A stretch of 33,580 nt of DNA from Acidimicrobiia bacterium (GTDB lineage: Bacteria; Actinomycetota; Acidimicrobiia; Spongiisociales; UBA5794): contig JASJAS010000027.1 of assembly GCA_030066875.1 (NCBI GenBank), forward strand, positions 1 through 33,580. The letters are read 5' to 3'. The position numbers and the translations under genes were made by a program. The notes under the pieces were generated by a model that saw nothing but the letters and a program-made list of their open reading frames with translations, was not told the DNA's origin and did no database searches. Positions 25,797 to 33,580 of this stretch are shown here, piece after piece (the first letter of the stretch is position 1; each line of letters opens with the position of its first letter).

Positions 25797-26731
25797 CAGT
25801 CGCGTAGAGCCTTTCCGGTCAGATGCAGAAACACCGACTCGAGGTTGGGTTCGACGACCTCGACGCCCGAGATGCCGACGTTCGCTTGCTGTGCCGTATC
25901 GAGGATGCGTGGCAGCAATTCGCTGGCTCCCTCGACCAGGATCTCAACCGACGCTTCGGCGGCGCTGATGCTCTCGATCTCGCTGATCGGCTGGAGCGCC
26001 TCGACCAGGCGAGGAGCGCTGCCAACCACGCCGAGATTCACCGTATCGCGTTGACCCACCAACTCGACCAATTCCCGCCGGGTCCCCTCTGCACGAATCT
26101 TGCCGCCATCGATGATTGCCACCCGGTCGCAGAGACGCTCCGCCTCCTCCATGTAGTGCGTGGTGTACAGAACGGCGGTGCCGCTGTGGCCGAGGGCTTC
26201 GACTCCTTCGAGGATGGCGTTGCGACTCTGCGGGTCAACGCCGACGGTTGGCTCGTCGAGAATGAGCAGGCTGGGCTCGTGGAGGAGACCGATGCCTATG
26301 TTGAGCCGGCGCTTCATGCCACCCGAATACTCGTCGGTGCGATCGTCGCTGCGGTCCGCCAGACCGATCACCTCGAGGACTTCATCGATACGAAGGTCGA
26401 GCTGCTCCTTCGGCAACCCATACAGCTTCCCGAAGAAGCGGAGGTTTTCTCGAGCACTCAGATCCGGGTAGATGGCGATGTCTTGAGGGACGTAGCCGAT
26501 TTGCGCCTTGCCCTCCGTGGTGTGGGTCGTGATCTCGGTGCCACCTACGGTGACGGTGCCCGCATCGGATTCGAGGATCCCGGCGATCATCGAAATGCTG
26601 GTGGTCTTGCCGGCCCCGTTCGGTCCCAGCAGACCGTATGTTTCGCCGGCCGCGATGTGGAAACCAACGTCGTCAACCGCAACCAGGTCATCGAAGGCCT
26701 TGACCAGGCCTGCGCATTCAAGGACGTTCAA
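25796..26731 (-). CDS. ABC transporter ATP-binding protein
   Basis: Walker A GPNGAGKTT, signature EYSGGMKRRLNIG, Walker B LLILDEPTVGVDP. Confidence 0.95.
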   Translation of the reverse strand: MNVLECAGLVKAFDDLVAVDDVGFHIAAGETYGLLGPNGAGKTTSISMIAGILESDAGTVTVGGTEITTHTTEGKAQIGYVPQDIAIYPDLSARENLRFFGKLYGLPKEQLDLRIDEVLEVIGLADRSDDRTDEYSGGMKRRLNIGIGLLHEPSLLILDEPTVGVDPQSRNAILEGVEALGHSGTAVLYTTHYMEEAERLCDRVAIIDGGKIRAEGTRRELVELVGQRDTVNLGVVGSAPRLVEALQPISEIESISAAEASVEILVEGASELLPRILDTAQQANVGISGVEVVEPNLESVFLHLTGKALRD

Positions 26732-26830
26732 ATCCCCTGCCTCCTCGTAGCCTTGGCGCCCAAGATAGGCGACGCGCCCGGCCGTTGTCGTCCTTCAGCT
26801 GAATGATTGCCGTGTCCGCCGTGCGGAGGA

Positions 26831-27790
26831 TTATGCCGCGAGCACCGTGACGACGAGAAGCCCGTGAGGACCCTGCAAAACCACGATTCCGGCCTTGGTG
26901 ACCTCCTGACGGGTCATGTCGGGTCCGGCAGACTCGACGAGGGCGGCATGTCCGGTTTCCGGAGAGGCCGCCAAGACGACCAGCTCTGTGCGAGCAATCG
27001 TCGGGATTCCCGCCTGGTTGAGTCGATCCCGGAGTTCCGCGTCCCCGTACAGCCGCACGGTCCCGGTTCCGTAACCTTCCATCGCAAGGTCGAAGGCAAG
27101 CTGGTCGAGGCCGGGAGAACGCAGCACCGGTTCCGCGTCGTTGGCGACCCGCTCGGCGTTGAGTAGGCGGAAAGTCTCGTCTTCGGCGTCGGACAGACGA
27201 TCGAGATCAGCGGCGGCTGTAGCCGGCACAACCACAGGCTGGCCTGCAGTAGGAACCGCCTGTGTGTTGCCCGTCAGCTCCCGAATCCGCAACGTAATCT
27301 CAACAACCCGGTCACCGGACAGAACCCCGAGCACTTGCTGGGGCACCCCGTCCGGCTGGGTCAGCGTGTCGGCAACCGCAGAGTCTTCGAGTCCTTCCGC
27401 CACTGCTTCGGGAAGCGGCATCACCGTCAACAGCGACAGCACGAGCGTGACCACGAGCACTAAGGCAACGATGCTGAGGGCTGCGCCGGCGGCGCGGTTC
27501 GCGGTCGACACCCCAGGCAGTAGTCGAATCCCGAGATGGAGCACGCGGCTGAGCACCGCAGCTCCGATGGAGATGAGCAGGAAGATCCCTACTCCGGCGA
27601 CGACTCGAGATGCATCGGGGGAGGCCCCGGACATGTCGGCGAAGACCCGACCGAGCGGCGTCGACAGCCGGAACGAGACGATCGTTCCCACTACCAGGAC
27701 CGCCAGGCTGATGACCTCGCGAACGAGGCCCCGCATCCAACCCCGGACGGCCAGGACAACGAGCAGTGCTCCTAGGGCAACGTCAACCAC
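26831..27790 (-). CDS. CvpA-family membrane protein with a C-terminal CAP/SCP-like domain
   Basis: VDVALGALLVVLAVRGWMRGLVREVISLAVLVVG (CvpA) and FRLLNAERVANDAEPVLRSPGLDQLAFDLAMEGYG (CAP-like). Confidence 0.78.
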   Translation of the reverse strand: MVDVALGALLVVLAVRGWMRGLVREVISLAVLVVGTIVSFRLSTPLGRVFADMSGASPDASRVVAGVGIFLLISIGAAVLSRVLHLGIRLLPGVSTANRAAGAALSIVALVLVVTLVLSLLTVMPLPEAVAEGLEDSAVADTLTQPDGVPQQVLGVLSGDRVVEITLRIRELTGNTQAVPTAGQPVVVPATAAADLDRLSDAEDETFRLLNAERVANDAEPVLRSPGLDQLAFDLAMEGYGTGTVRLYGDAELRDRLNQAGIPTIARTELVVLAASPETGHAALVESAGPDMTRQEVTKAGIVVLQGPHGLLVVTVLAA

Positions 27791-27801
27791 GATGCGTCCG
27801 G

Positions 27802-29073
27802 CTATTCGACTGCGGCGTCTTCGCCGCCGTCGTCCTCCACTGGGGTTTCGGCGGCAGCCGCATCGGCATCGAGCGATTCACGTATCGCTTCATACAGCGT
27901 CTCCGGTGGCTGCGACGATTCGATCATGGCCTCGAGGGCATCTTCCCACGACTGCCCGAGTACTCGCGTCCGCCACAGGTGGCCGGCGAGAATCTTGAGA
28001 ATGGCCGTGATCGGCACCGCAAGCAGCACACCCCAAATACCGCCGATCCCGCCTCCAAGCACCAGCACGAGGATGATGACGGCGGGATGCAGGCTGACGG
28101 TCGCCCGCAGCACGTTGGGGCTGATGAGATGGTTATCGAGTTGTTGCACGATGAGGGCGACGACACCCGCCCAAAACGCTGTGGTGACATCGGCAGTGAC
28201 AAACCCGACGAGCACTCCGAGGAAGCCGCCAACCCAGGGTCCGACAAACGGGATGATGTTGAGGAAGCCGGCAATCATCCCGATGATCAGCCAGAACTCG
28301 AGCCCAATGATGCGAAAGCCGATGCTGGTCATCACCCCCACGATCAACGCCACCAGGACTTGGCCCCGGAGGAACCCTCCAATGGCCCCACCGAGCCGAC
28401 GGGAGACATGGAGCACCTCGGCTTTGTGCCGTTCGGGTATGAGCGAGATGGCTTCTTCCCGCACCCGAGGTAGGTCGACAAGCACGTAGAAGGCCACAAC
28501 GGGAGCAAGGAAGAATACGAGGACGGTTTCGAGAAGGCCTGTCGTGACCTCACCGAGGCGATCCCACACGACCGAGAGGATTCTGTCCTGGGCGTCCGGG
28601 TCTTGGATGAAATCCTGAAGTCGCTCGTAGGACCACAAGTCGACGTCCTCGAAGCCCAGACGAGCGATGAGGTCCTCGATCTCACGAGTTGAGTCCTCGT
28701 AGATTTCGGGAAAGCTCGACGCCAGCTCGGAAGCCTGCGACGTCACCGCCGGCGCAACGGCGAAGCCAAAGAGCACCAGCGCTCCCAGTAGCAGCACGAA
28801 AGCTAGGAAGGCGCCGATGACCCTGGGGATATGGCGGGCGTGGAACCAATTGACCACGGGGTTGAGCACGTAGATGAGCGCGAGCGCCAGAACTACCGGC
28901 GCCAACAGCACCTCGAGCCGGGACAGAATCTGGAGAGTGATCCAGACGAGCACCGCTGCACCGACCAAGCTCCAGGCGGCAATGCCAACACGCGAGACCA
29001 GCGCACTGAGGTCGCGCTGCGCCGGGGCGTCGCCGGCGTCATCAACGAGAACGGATGGCGCTTCCTCGGCCAT
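27802..29073 (-). CDS. AI-2E family (PerM-like) transporter
   Basis: Multiple TM segments; NIIPFVGPWVGGFLGVLVGF and LHPAVIILVLVLGGGIGGIWGVLLAVPI. Confidence 0.9.
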   Translation of the reverse strand: MAEEAPSVLVDDAGDAPAQRDLSALVSRVGIAAWSLVGAAVLVWITLQILSRLEVLLAPVVLALALIYVLNPVVNWFHARHIPRVIGAFLAFVLLLGALVLFGFAVAPAVTSQASELASSFPEIYEDSTREIEDLIARLGFEDVDLWSYERLQDFIQDPDAQDRILSVVWDRLGEVTTGLLETVLVFFLAPVVAFYVLVDLPRVREEAISLIPERHKAEVLHVSRRLGGAIGGFLRGQVLVALIVGVMTSIGFRIIGLEFWLIIGMIAGFLNIIPFVGPWVGGFLGVLVGFVTADVTTAFWAGVVALIVQQLDNHLISPNVLRATVSLHPAVIILVLVLGGGIGGIWGVLLAVPITAILKILAGHLWRTRVLGQSWEDALEAMIESSQPPETLYEAIRESLDADAAAAETPVEDDGGEDAAVE

Positions 29074-29321
29074 CAGCCGACCGTGGAATCAAGCCGGCGG
29101 GCCAGTGCTTCCTTGCGTTCCCGGCGGATTCGCCTCAGGCGGCGGATGACCAGTGGATATTCCCTTGCCGCCGCCTCGTCGTCCACCAGCCGTCGCAGGG
29201 CCTGATAGTAGCGAGTGGCGCTCATCCCCAGGTACTCCCGTACGGCGCGGTCCTTGGGCTCCGGGTAGTGCCACCACGAGCCTTCGAACTCGAGCACCTT
29301 GATATCTCTCTGCGACAGCAT
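29073..29321 (-). CDS. DUF3263 family protein
   Basis: LSQRDIKVLEFEGSWWHYPEPKDRAVREYLGMSATRYYQALRRLVDD. Confidence 0.85.
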   Translation of the reverse strand: MLSQRDIKVLEFEGSWWHYPEPKDRAVREYLGMSATRYYQALRRLVDDEAAAREYPLVIRRLRRIRRERKEALARRLDSTVG

Positions 29322-29398
29322 GCCGTCACGTTATCGGCGACCCCCGACAGAAACGCGGATTTCGCGAGCTGAGTCAGCACCAGGCAAAGACGATTCGG

Positions 29399-30322
29399 TT
29401 ACCTGTCCAGGAATTCGATGAGTGCGGGGACGATGCGCTCGTGGGCATCCTCCTGAAGGTAGTGGCCGGCGTCTTCGATTCGTTCTACCTCGGCATCCGG
29501 GAACGTCTTCAGCCAAAGTTGGTCCACCATCTCCGGAACGAAAGCGATGTCCTTCATGGCCCACATGATCTTGACCGGTTTGCTGCGGAAGTGCTTCTCG
29601 AGCCCGGCCTCGATCTCAGCGTTGAGATCGCTGACTTCGCCCTGCGGGCCGGCCGGGATCTCCCGGGGAAAGACCAGGATCGCGGTACGGCTTGCGTACG
29701 TCGGATGTGGGGCCAGGTAGGCAGCCTTGACGTTGGGGTCGAAACGATCCCTGTGCACCACGCCAGCACGGAAGAGGAATCCGCGAACAAAGAGGTGGGC
29801 ACCCTTCACCAGGGCCTCACCGACCCCTTTTGTCTGGAACATCTTCAACGGAAGTGGCAGCTTGACGTCGGTCCGCGGGCGGTGGGCAAACGTGTTGAGG
29901 ACGAACAGCGAGCGGACTCGTTCTGGGTGGCGAGTCGCCCAGTAGTAAAGAGTCGGGCCTCCCCAATCCTGGCCCACGGCAGTTGCGTCCTGCAGATCGA
30001 GCGACTCCAGCAGCGATTCGAGCCGCTCGCTGTGACGGCGAATCGTGTACAGCTCAGGCTGATCCGGCTTGTCGGAACGGCCAAACCCGAGATGATCGGG
30101 AACGATCGCTCGGTATCCCGCTTCGGCGAGCGGTCCGATGAAGTTGCGATACAGGTACCCCCAGGTGGGATTGCCGTGCATCATCACCACGGGCTTACCG
30201 TCGCGAGGGCCTTCATCCACGTAGTGCATCCGCCCATCGGCGCTGTCGAACCACCTGGGCTCGTAAGGCCAAGTCCCGTTGAATGTCCAGTCGGTGGCCA
30301 CGAATCCCTCCCGTTGCGGCAC
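29399..30322 (-). CDS. Alpha/beta hydrolase, haloalkane dehalogenase-like
   Basis: HGNPTW oxyanion/halide motif, nucleophile GQDWGG (Asp-Trp), catalytic His in DAGHYLQED. Confidence 0.85.
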   Translation of the reverse strand: MPQREGFVATDWTFNGTWPYEPRWFDSADGRMHYVDEGPRDGKPVVMMHGNPTWGYLYRNFIGPLAEAGYRAIVPDHLGFGRSDKPDQPELYTIRRHSERLESLLESLDLQDATAVGQDWGGPTLYYWATRHPERVRSLFVLNTFAHRPRTDVKLPLPLKMFQTKGVGEALVKGAHLFVRGFLFRAGVVHRDRFDPNVKAAYLAPHPTYASRTAILVFPREIPAGPQGEVSDLNAEIEAGLEKHFRSKPVKIMWAMKDIAFVPEMVDQLWLKTFPDAEVERIEDAGHYLQEDAHERIVPALIEFLDR

Positions 30323-30385
30323 TACCGAACCGAACGCCCTCGCGCCGCGATCAATTCCCAGACCATCGCTTGCCGCACATCTCTG

Positions 30386-31882
30386 TCATTGCGCAACGGA
30401 TTCGCTTGTGGGCCCGGATTCGCCATGCATATAGGCGATGACGTCGGCGGCGGTGTAGAACTCCACAGGTTGGAGACGAGTCATCAGGTCTCGAACACCT
30501 TGGAAATCTGATCCCGCTGTCACAACGGCCGGCTCTTCGTACGCGCTCTTCACCCGGTATTGCGCCAACCCAGCCGTGGCCAGGAGACCGTTGCACAGGC
30601 ACAGCCGCCCTTCAGTGTTTGCGATCCTGCCGCCCTTGATATCGCCGTAGGCACGTAGCGGCTCAGCCGGGCAGCGGTATCCGATCGAGCTTCCGTCGGT
30701 CACGTAGGGCATCCGGAGCATGCCAAGGTCACATACCCTTGTGCGGTCCTCGTAGATATTCTCGTCGGAGAGAGTCCCCGGTACCTGGACGATGCGGAAG
30801 GGGAAGCCAGTCGGGGAAGCGCGCCAGTCTGACCGCACTTCCACGCCACCATCAGTGGCTTGGGCCAGGATCTGGCGCTTCAGGGCGGGAGCCAGACCGG
30901 ATTCTCGGCTGAACGCAAAAGCGGTACCGACTTGGACTCCGGCGGCTCCTTCGGTGAGTGCTCCCTTGAGGCCCTCGGGGGTTCCGTAGGATCCGGCGAG
31001 CCAGAACGGCAACCCGATGTTGCGCAGTTCTCCGAGCTCGACGTGATCTCGGTCATCGTAAATCGGTTGACCGAGCGTGTCGGTCTTGCGGGGACCGCGC
31101 GGTGGCGCGTTGTGGCCTCCGGCGCTCGGTGCTTCGACGATGAACCCGTCGGGTGCCTCAGGCAAGGCCGCCAAGCCGCTAGCGAGCTCAACGGAAGCGA
31201 CAATCCCGAGAACCTCCGGCCGCCTGATCGAGGGCGGGTGACCGCCGTGCAGATCAGCCGGGTCGAATCGCACGTCGACGTCTCCGTCTGCAGAGGTGAG
31301 TCCCTGTATTCGCAGCGGTAGGCCAACTGGTTCGTGGCGGGCAAGGCGAGCAACGAGATCGGGAATATCCTTGGGGTTCCCCGCTCCGACGATCACGTAA
31401 TCGACATCGGCCAACATCGCCCCGTAGATCGAGAAAGGAATCGGCATCTCGATCTTTCGCAGGTAGTTGATACCGACGGGTCCGTCGTGGCCCTCCTTGG
31501 CAAGAAACACCTCGACGAAGTTGGCCGCGACGGCTAGTTGCTGGAGCGCCGGGTCAGGGCTGACGGTGAAGGAACGCACGTTCTTGAACGGCTTCCGCTC
31601 ATCTTTCCCGCCCGGGACGTAGTAGTCATTGACGATCCGTCCGGCTGCGTCCCGGAATGGGAAGCTGTCGAGCGCACGACGGATGTGCCCGCCCGGGTCC
31701 CCGACCTGGAGCCGACGCGCCATGACCACCTCGAGAGCCGTCCCGGAGACCACACCCAACTCTCCGCGACGGGCAACTGCGTTGGCAAGTGGCCAGCCGG
31801 AGACGGCGACGCCCATGCCTCCTTGGATGATTCTCGGCAGTGTGTCCCGGGCTCCGCTTGGAGTGGTGGCTGATGCTGGCAT
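30386..31882 (-). CDS. Nitronate monooxygenase / 2-nitropropane dioxygenase-like
   Basis: IIQGGMGVAVSGWPLANAVARRGELGVVSGT, EAPSAGGHNAPP, LAGSYGTPEGLKGALTEGAAGVQVGTAFAFS. Confidence 0.85.
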   Translation of the reverse strand: MPASATTPSGARDTLPRIIQGGMGVAVSGWPLANAVARRGELGVVSGTALEVVMARRLQVGDPGGHIRRALDSFPFRDAAGRIVNDYYVPGGKDERKPFKNVRSFTVSPDPALQQLAVAANFVEVFLAKEGHDGPVGINYLRKIEMPIPFSIYGAMLADVDYVIVGAGNPKDIPDLVARLARHEPVGLPLRIQGLTSADGDVDVRFDPADLHGGHPPSIRRPEVLGIVASVELASGLAALPEAPDGFIVEAPSAGGHNAPPRGPRKTDTLGQPIYDDRDHVELGELRNIGLPFWLAGSYGTPEGLKGALTEGAAGVQVGTAFAFSRESGLAPALKRQILAQATDGGVEVRSDWRASPTGFPFRIVQVPGTLSDENIYEDRTRVCDLGMLRMPYVTDGSSIGYRCPAEPLRAYGDIKGGRIANTEGRLCLCNGLLATAGLAQYRVKSAYEEPAVVTAGSDFQGVRDLMTRLQPVEFYTAADVIAYMHGESGPTSESVAQ

Positions 31883-32079
31883 CTTCGCCTTCCTACGGTG
31901 ATGTGACCTCAGCTGAGCCGGTGTGGTTACCACTGAGCGCCTTCAATGCCGTGAAGGTCGTTCGATCCGCTTGGTGCGACCGTCATGACAGGCGCCGAGT
32001 CTCGACCGCACAATTGCTGGGATTCACCGATGCAAGACTCCAATCCTCTGCGGCGCAACCGAGGAATCGGACCACGAAC

Positions 32080-32119
32080 GACTCTGCAAAGCAGAGAATC
32101 AGGATGTGCCCGTAGGGCA
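32080..32119. repeat. Two minimal hairpins 3' of tRNA-Thr
   Basis: GACTCTGC-AAA-GCAGAGAATC (32080-32100, 6-bp perfect inner stem) and TGCCC-GTA-GGGCA (32107-32119). Confidence 0.65.
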
Positions 32120-32123
32120 GGCG

Positions 32124-32197
32124 AGCTGGCGAAGGGATTCGAACCCATGACCTGCTGATTACAAATCAGCTGCTCTGCCGGACTGAGCTACGCCAGC
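32124..32197 (-). tRNA. tRNA-Thr (anticodon TGT)
   Basis: Reverse complement GCTGGCGTAGCTCAGTCCGGCAGAGCAGCTGATTTGTAATCAGCAGGTCATGGGTTCGAATCCCTTCGCCAGCT; acceptor GCTGGCG/CGCCAGC; loop TTGTAAT. Confidence 0.95.
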
Positions 32198-32209
32198 GGG
32201 CCGCTGTGC

Positions 32210-32965
32210 CTATTGCAGCGGGGCGCCGAGTGTAGTGCTGCGAATGCGGCTTACCTCGAACAACGCCAGCGATGCAGCTACCGATGCGTTGAGGCTTTCG
32301 ACCTCGGGAGCAATCGGGATACTGACGGTGACATCGAGCAGATCCGAAGCAAGACGTGACAACCCTTTGCCCTCGGCGCCGACGACGATCGCTACCGGCT
32401 CGGCAAGCAGGTCGCAACCGAACAGCGAACGCTCCCCGGCTGCGTCGAGACCGACCAGCCAGACCCCAAGCTTGCGCAACCTACGCATGGCATCAGCGGT
32501 CGACTTGGCCCGAGCTACAGCCAGCTCTTCGAACGCCCCGGCGGCGGCCTTGAACGCCGTGGCTTCGAGCGATGCGGAGCGACGCTCCGGGATCACCAAA
32601 CCCTTCACTCCTGCGGCAAGCATCGAGCGAGCGATCGCCCCCACGTTGCGCGGATCCTCCAAGTGATCCAGCACCAGCAGTGCGGCCGGCTCATTTGCCG
32701 CGACCGCAGCTTCGAGCGGGACGAGCGGCAGCGGTCGCGCCGCCGCAACCAGCCCTTGCGGAGCCCCAGTGGTAGCCCGATCGCGCACATCGTCGACCTC
32801 CTCGATGACGACACCGGCGCTCCGGGCGTTGGCAAGCAGCGCGGCGTAGTCGGCGCGGTTGGTACGCGAGATCTCGACAGTGAGCGACGTGACTCTACCC
32901 GCGTCGATGGCCGCTCGAACGGCATGGAATCCCTCGAGGCTACGCCCGATGCCAGCGGACGCCAT
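32210..32965 (-). CDS. rlmB: 23S rRNA (guanosine-2'-O-)-methyltransferase RlmB-like, TrmH/SpoU family
   Basis: LVLDHLEDPRNVGAIARSMLAAGVKGLVIPERRS, IVVGAEGKGLSRL, SIPIAPEVESLNASVAASLALFE. Confidence 0.92.
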   Translation of the reverse strand: MASAGIGRSLEGFHAVRAAIDAGRVTSLTVEISRTNRADYAALLANARSAGVVIEEVDDVRDRATTGAPQGLVAAARPLPLVPLEAAVAANEPAALLVLDHLEDPRNVGAIARSMLAAGVKGLVIPERRSASLEATAFKAAAGAFEELAVARAKSTADAMRRLRKLGVWLVGLDAAGERSLFGCDLLAEPVAIVVGAEGKGLSRLASDLLDVTVSIPIAPEVESLNASVAASLALFEVSRIRSTTLGAPLQ

Positions 32966-33580
32966 CGGGTGTGTCCTCGAGGACTATGCCCAGCCCGGCC
33001 AGCCCATCTCTAATCCGGTCGGCCGTGGCCCAGTCCTTGTCGGCTCTGGCTGCACCTCGCAGCTCGATCATCTCTGCGATCGCGCTCTCGCCGCGCTTGG
33101 CGATGCCGAGTTCAGCGGCCAAAGCTGCGATCTGGTCGGCGATGTCATCGAGACCGGCACTCGGCTCGGCCAAACCAAGCACCCCGATGATTTCGTCGTA
33201 GGCGGCAACCCAGGGACCCGCATCCTCGCCGGCATCCAGGCGCCGGTTACCGTCGCGGATGATGTCGAACAAGACCGCCAATGCGCCGGCATTGTCGAGG
33301 TCATTCTCCATCGCCGCTCGGAATGAGTCCATGGCCGCGTCCAGCGGAACATCATCGACCACTCCCGGGATGCGGCGCCGGAACGCCCACATCCGGTCGA
33401 GCGAGGCCCGGGCATCGACCAGCGCCTCTTCACTGAATTCGAGCGGCTTGCGGTAGTGGGTGCGCAGGTAAAAAAGTCGCACCGCACCCGGGGTGTATTT
33501 CTCGATGCCCTCGACGAGGTCGATGACGTGCCCCGTCGACTTCGACATCTTCTCTCCGGACAGATTGAGGAGACCGTTGT
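32940..33580 (-). CDS. cysS: Cysteinyl-tRNA synthetase, C-terminal part; 5' end outside the window
   Basis: Reverse-strand NGLLNLSGEKMSKSTGHVIDLVEGIEKYTPGAVRLFYLRTHYRKPLEFSEEAL; class I KMSKS motif. Confidence 0.93.
   Translation of the reverse strand, partial: NGLLNLSGEKMSKSTGHVIDLVEGIEKYTPGAVRLFYLRTHYRKPLEFSEEALVDARASLDRMWAFRRRIPGVVDDVPLDAAMDSFRAAMENDLDNAGALAVLFDIIRDGNRRLDAGEDAGPWVAAYDEIIGVLGLAEPSAGLDDIADQIAALAAELGIAKRGESAIAEMIELRGAARADKDWATADRIRDGLAGLGIVLEDTPDGVRWHRA

Noticed and set aside
25823-26806. 327-aa + strand ORF
   Set aside because: Antisense to the ABC ATPase with perfect Walker motifs.
29441-30511. 356-aa + strand ORF
   Set aside because: Antisense to the dehalogenase-like hydrolase and the end of the nitronate monooxygenase.
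1-33580. CRISPR arrays, transposases, integrases, rRNA genes
   Set aside because: No regularly spaced repeats, recombinase-like ORFs or rRNA sequence were recognised on either strand.

Overview
33.6 kb window of a high-GC, probably actinobacterial chromosome with tightly packed genes on both strands. The ends are truncated: a LarA-like C-terminus on the left and cysS on the right. Housekeeping and ordinary genes include two VOC proteins, an ECF sigma/propeller pair, a class III nucleotidyl cyclase, an epimerase plus IspD-like pair, ACBP, VanY-SLH, alanine dehydrogenase, argF, a DMT transporter, LppM, an ABC-2 exporter, CvpA, AI-2E, DUF3263, a haloalkane-dehalogenase-like hydrolase, nitronate monooxygenase, rlmB, tRNA-Arg(CCT) and tRNA-Thr(TGT). 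The most interesting part is about 10.7-20.9 kb. Here an aldehyde:ferredoxin oxidoreductase (AOR) with a COG2403-type P-loop GTPase on the + strand converges on a minus-strand operon. That operon reads TetR, lipoprotein, TiaS-like protein, small membrane protein, MoaD-MoeA fusion, MoeA-PBP fusion. Both outer ends carry nearly the same palindrome, CCTATCGA-T(C/T)GATAGG, in divergent promoter regions; one copy sits next to the TetR gene. I propose a TetR-controlled tungsto/molybdopterin-AOR island. Other notable signals are a 62-bp duplication of the tRNA-Arg 5' half bracketing an ECF-sigma/propeller cassette, and a family of minimal 3-nt-loop hairpins with covarying stems, found after both tRNAs and inside one ORF. 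All family calls are by eye from the translations; no database search was run.
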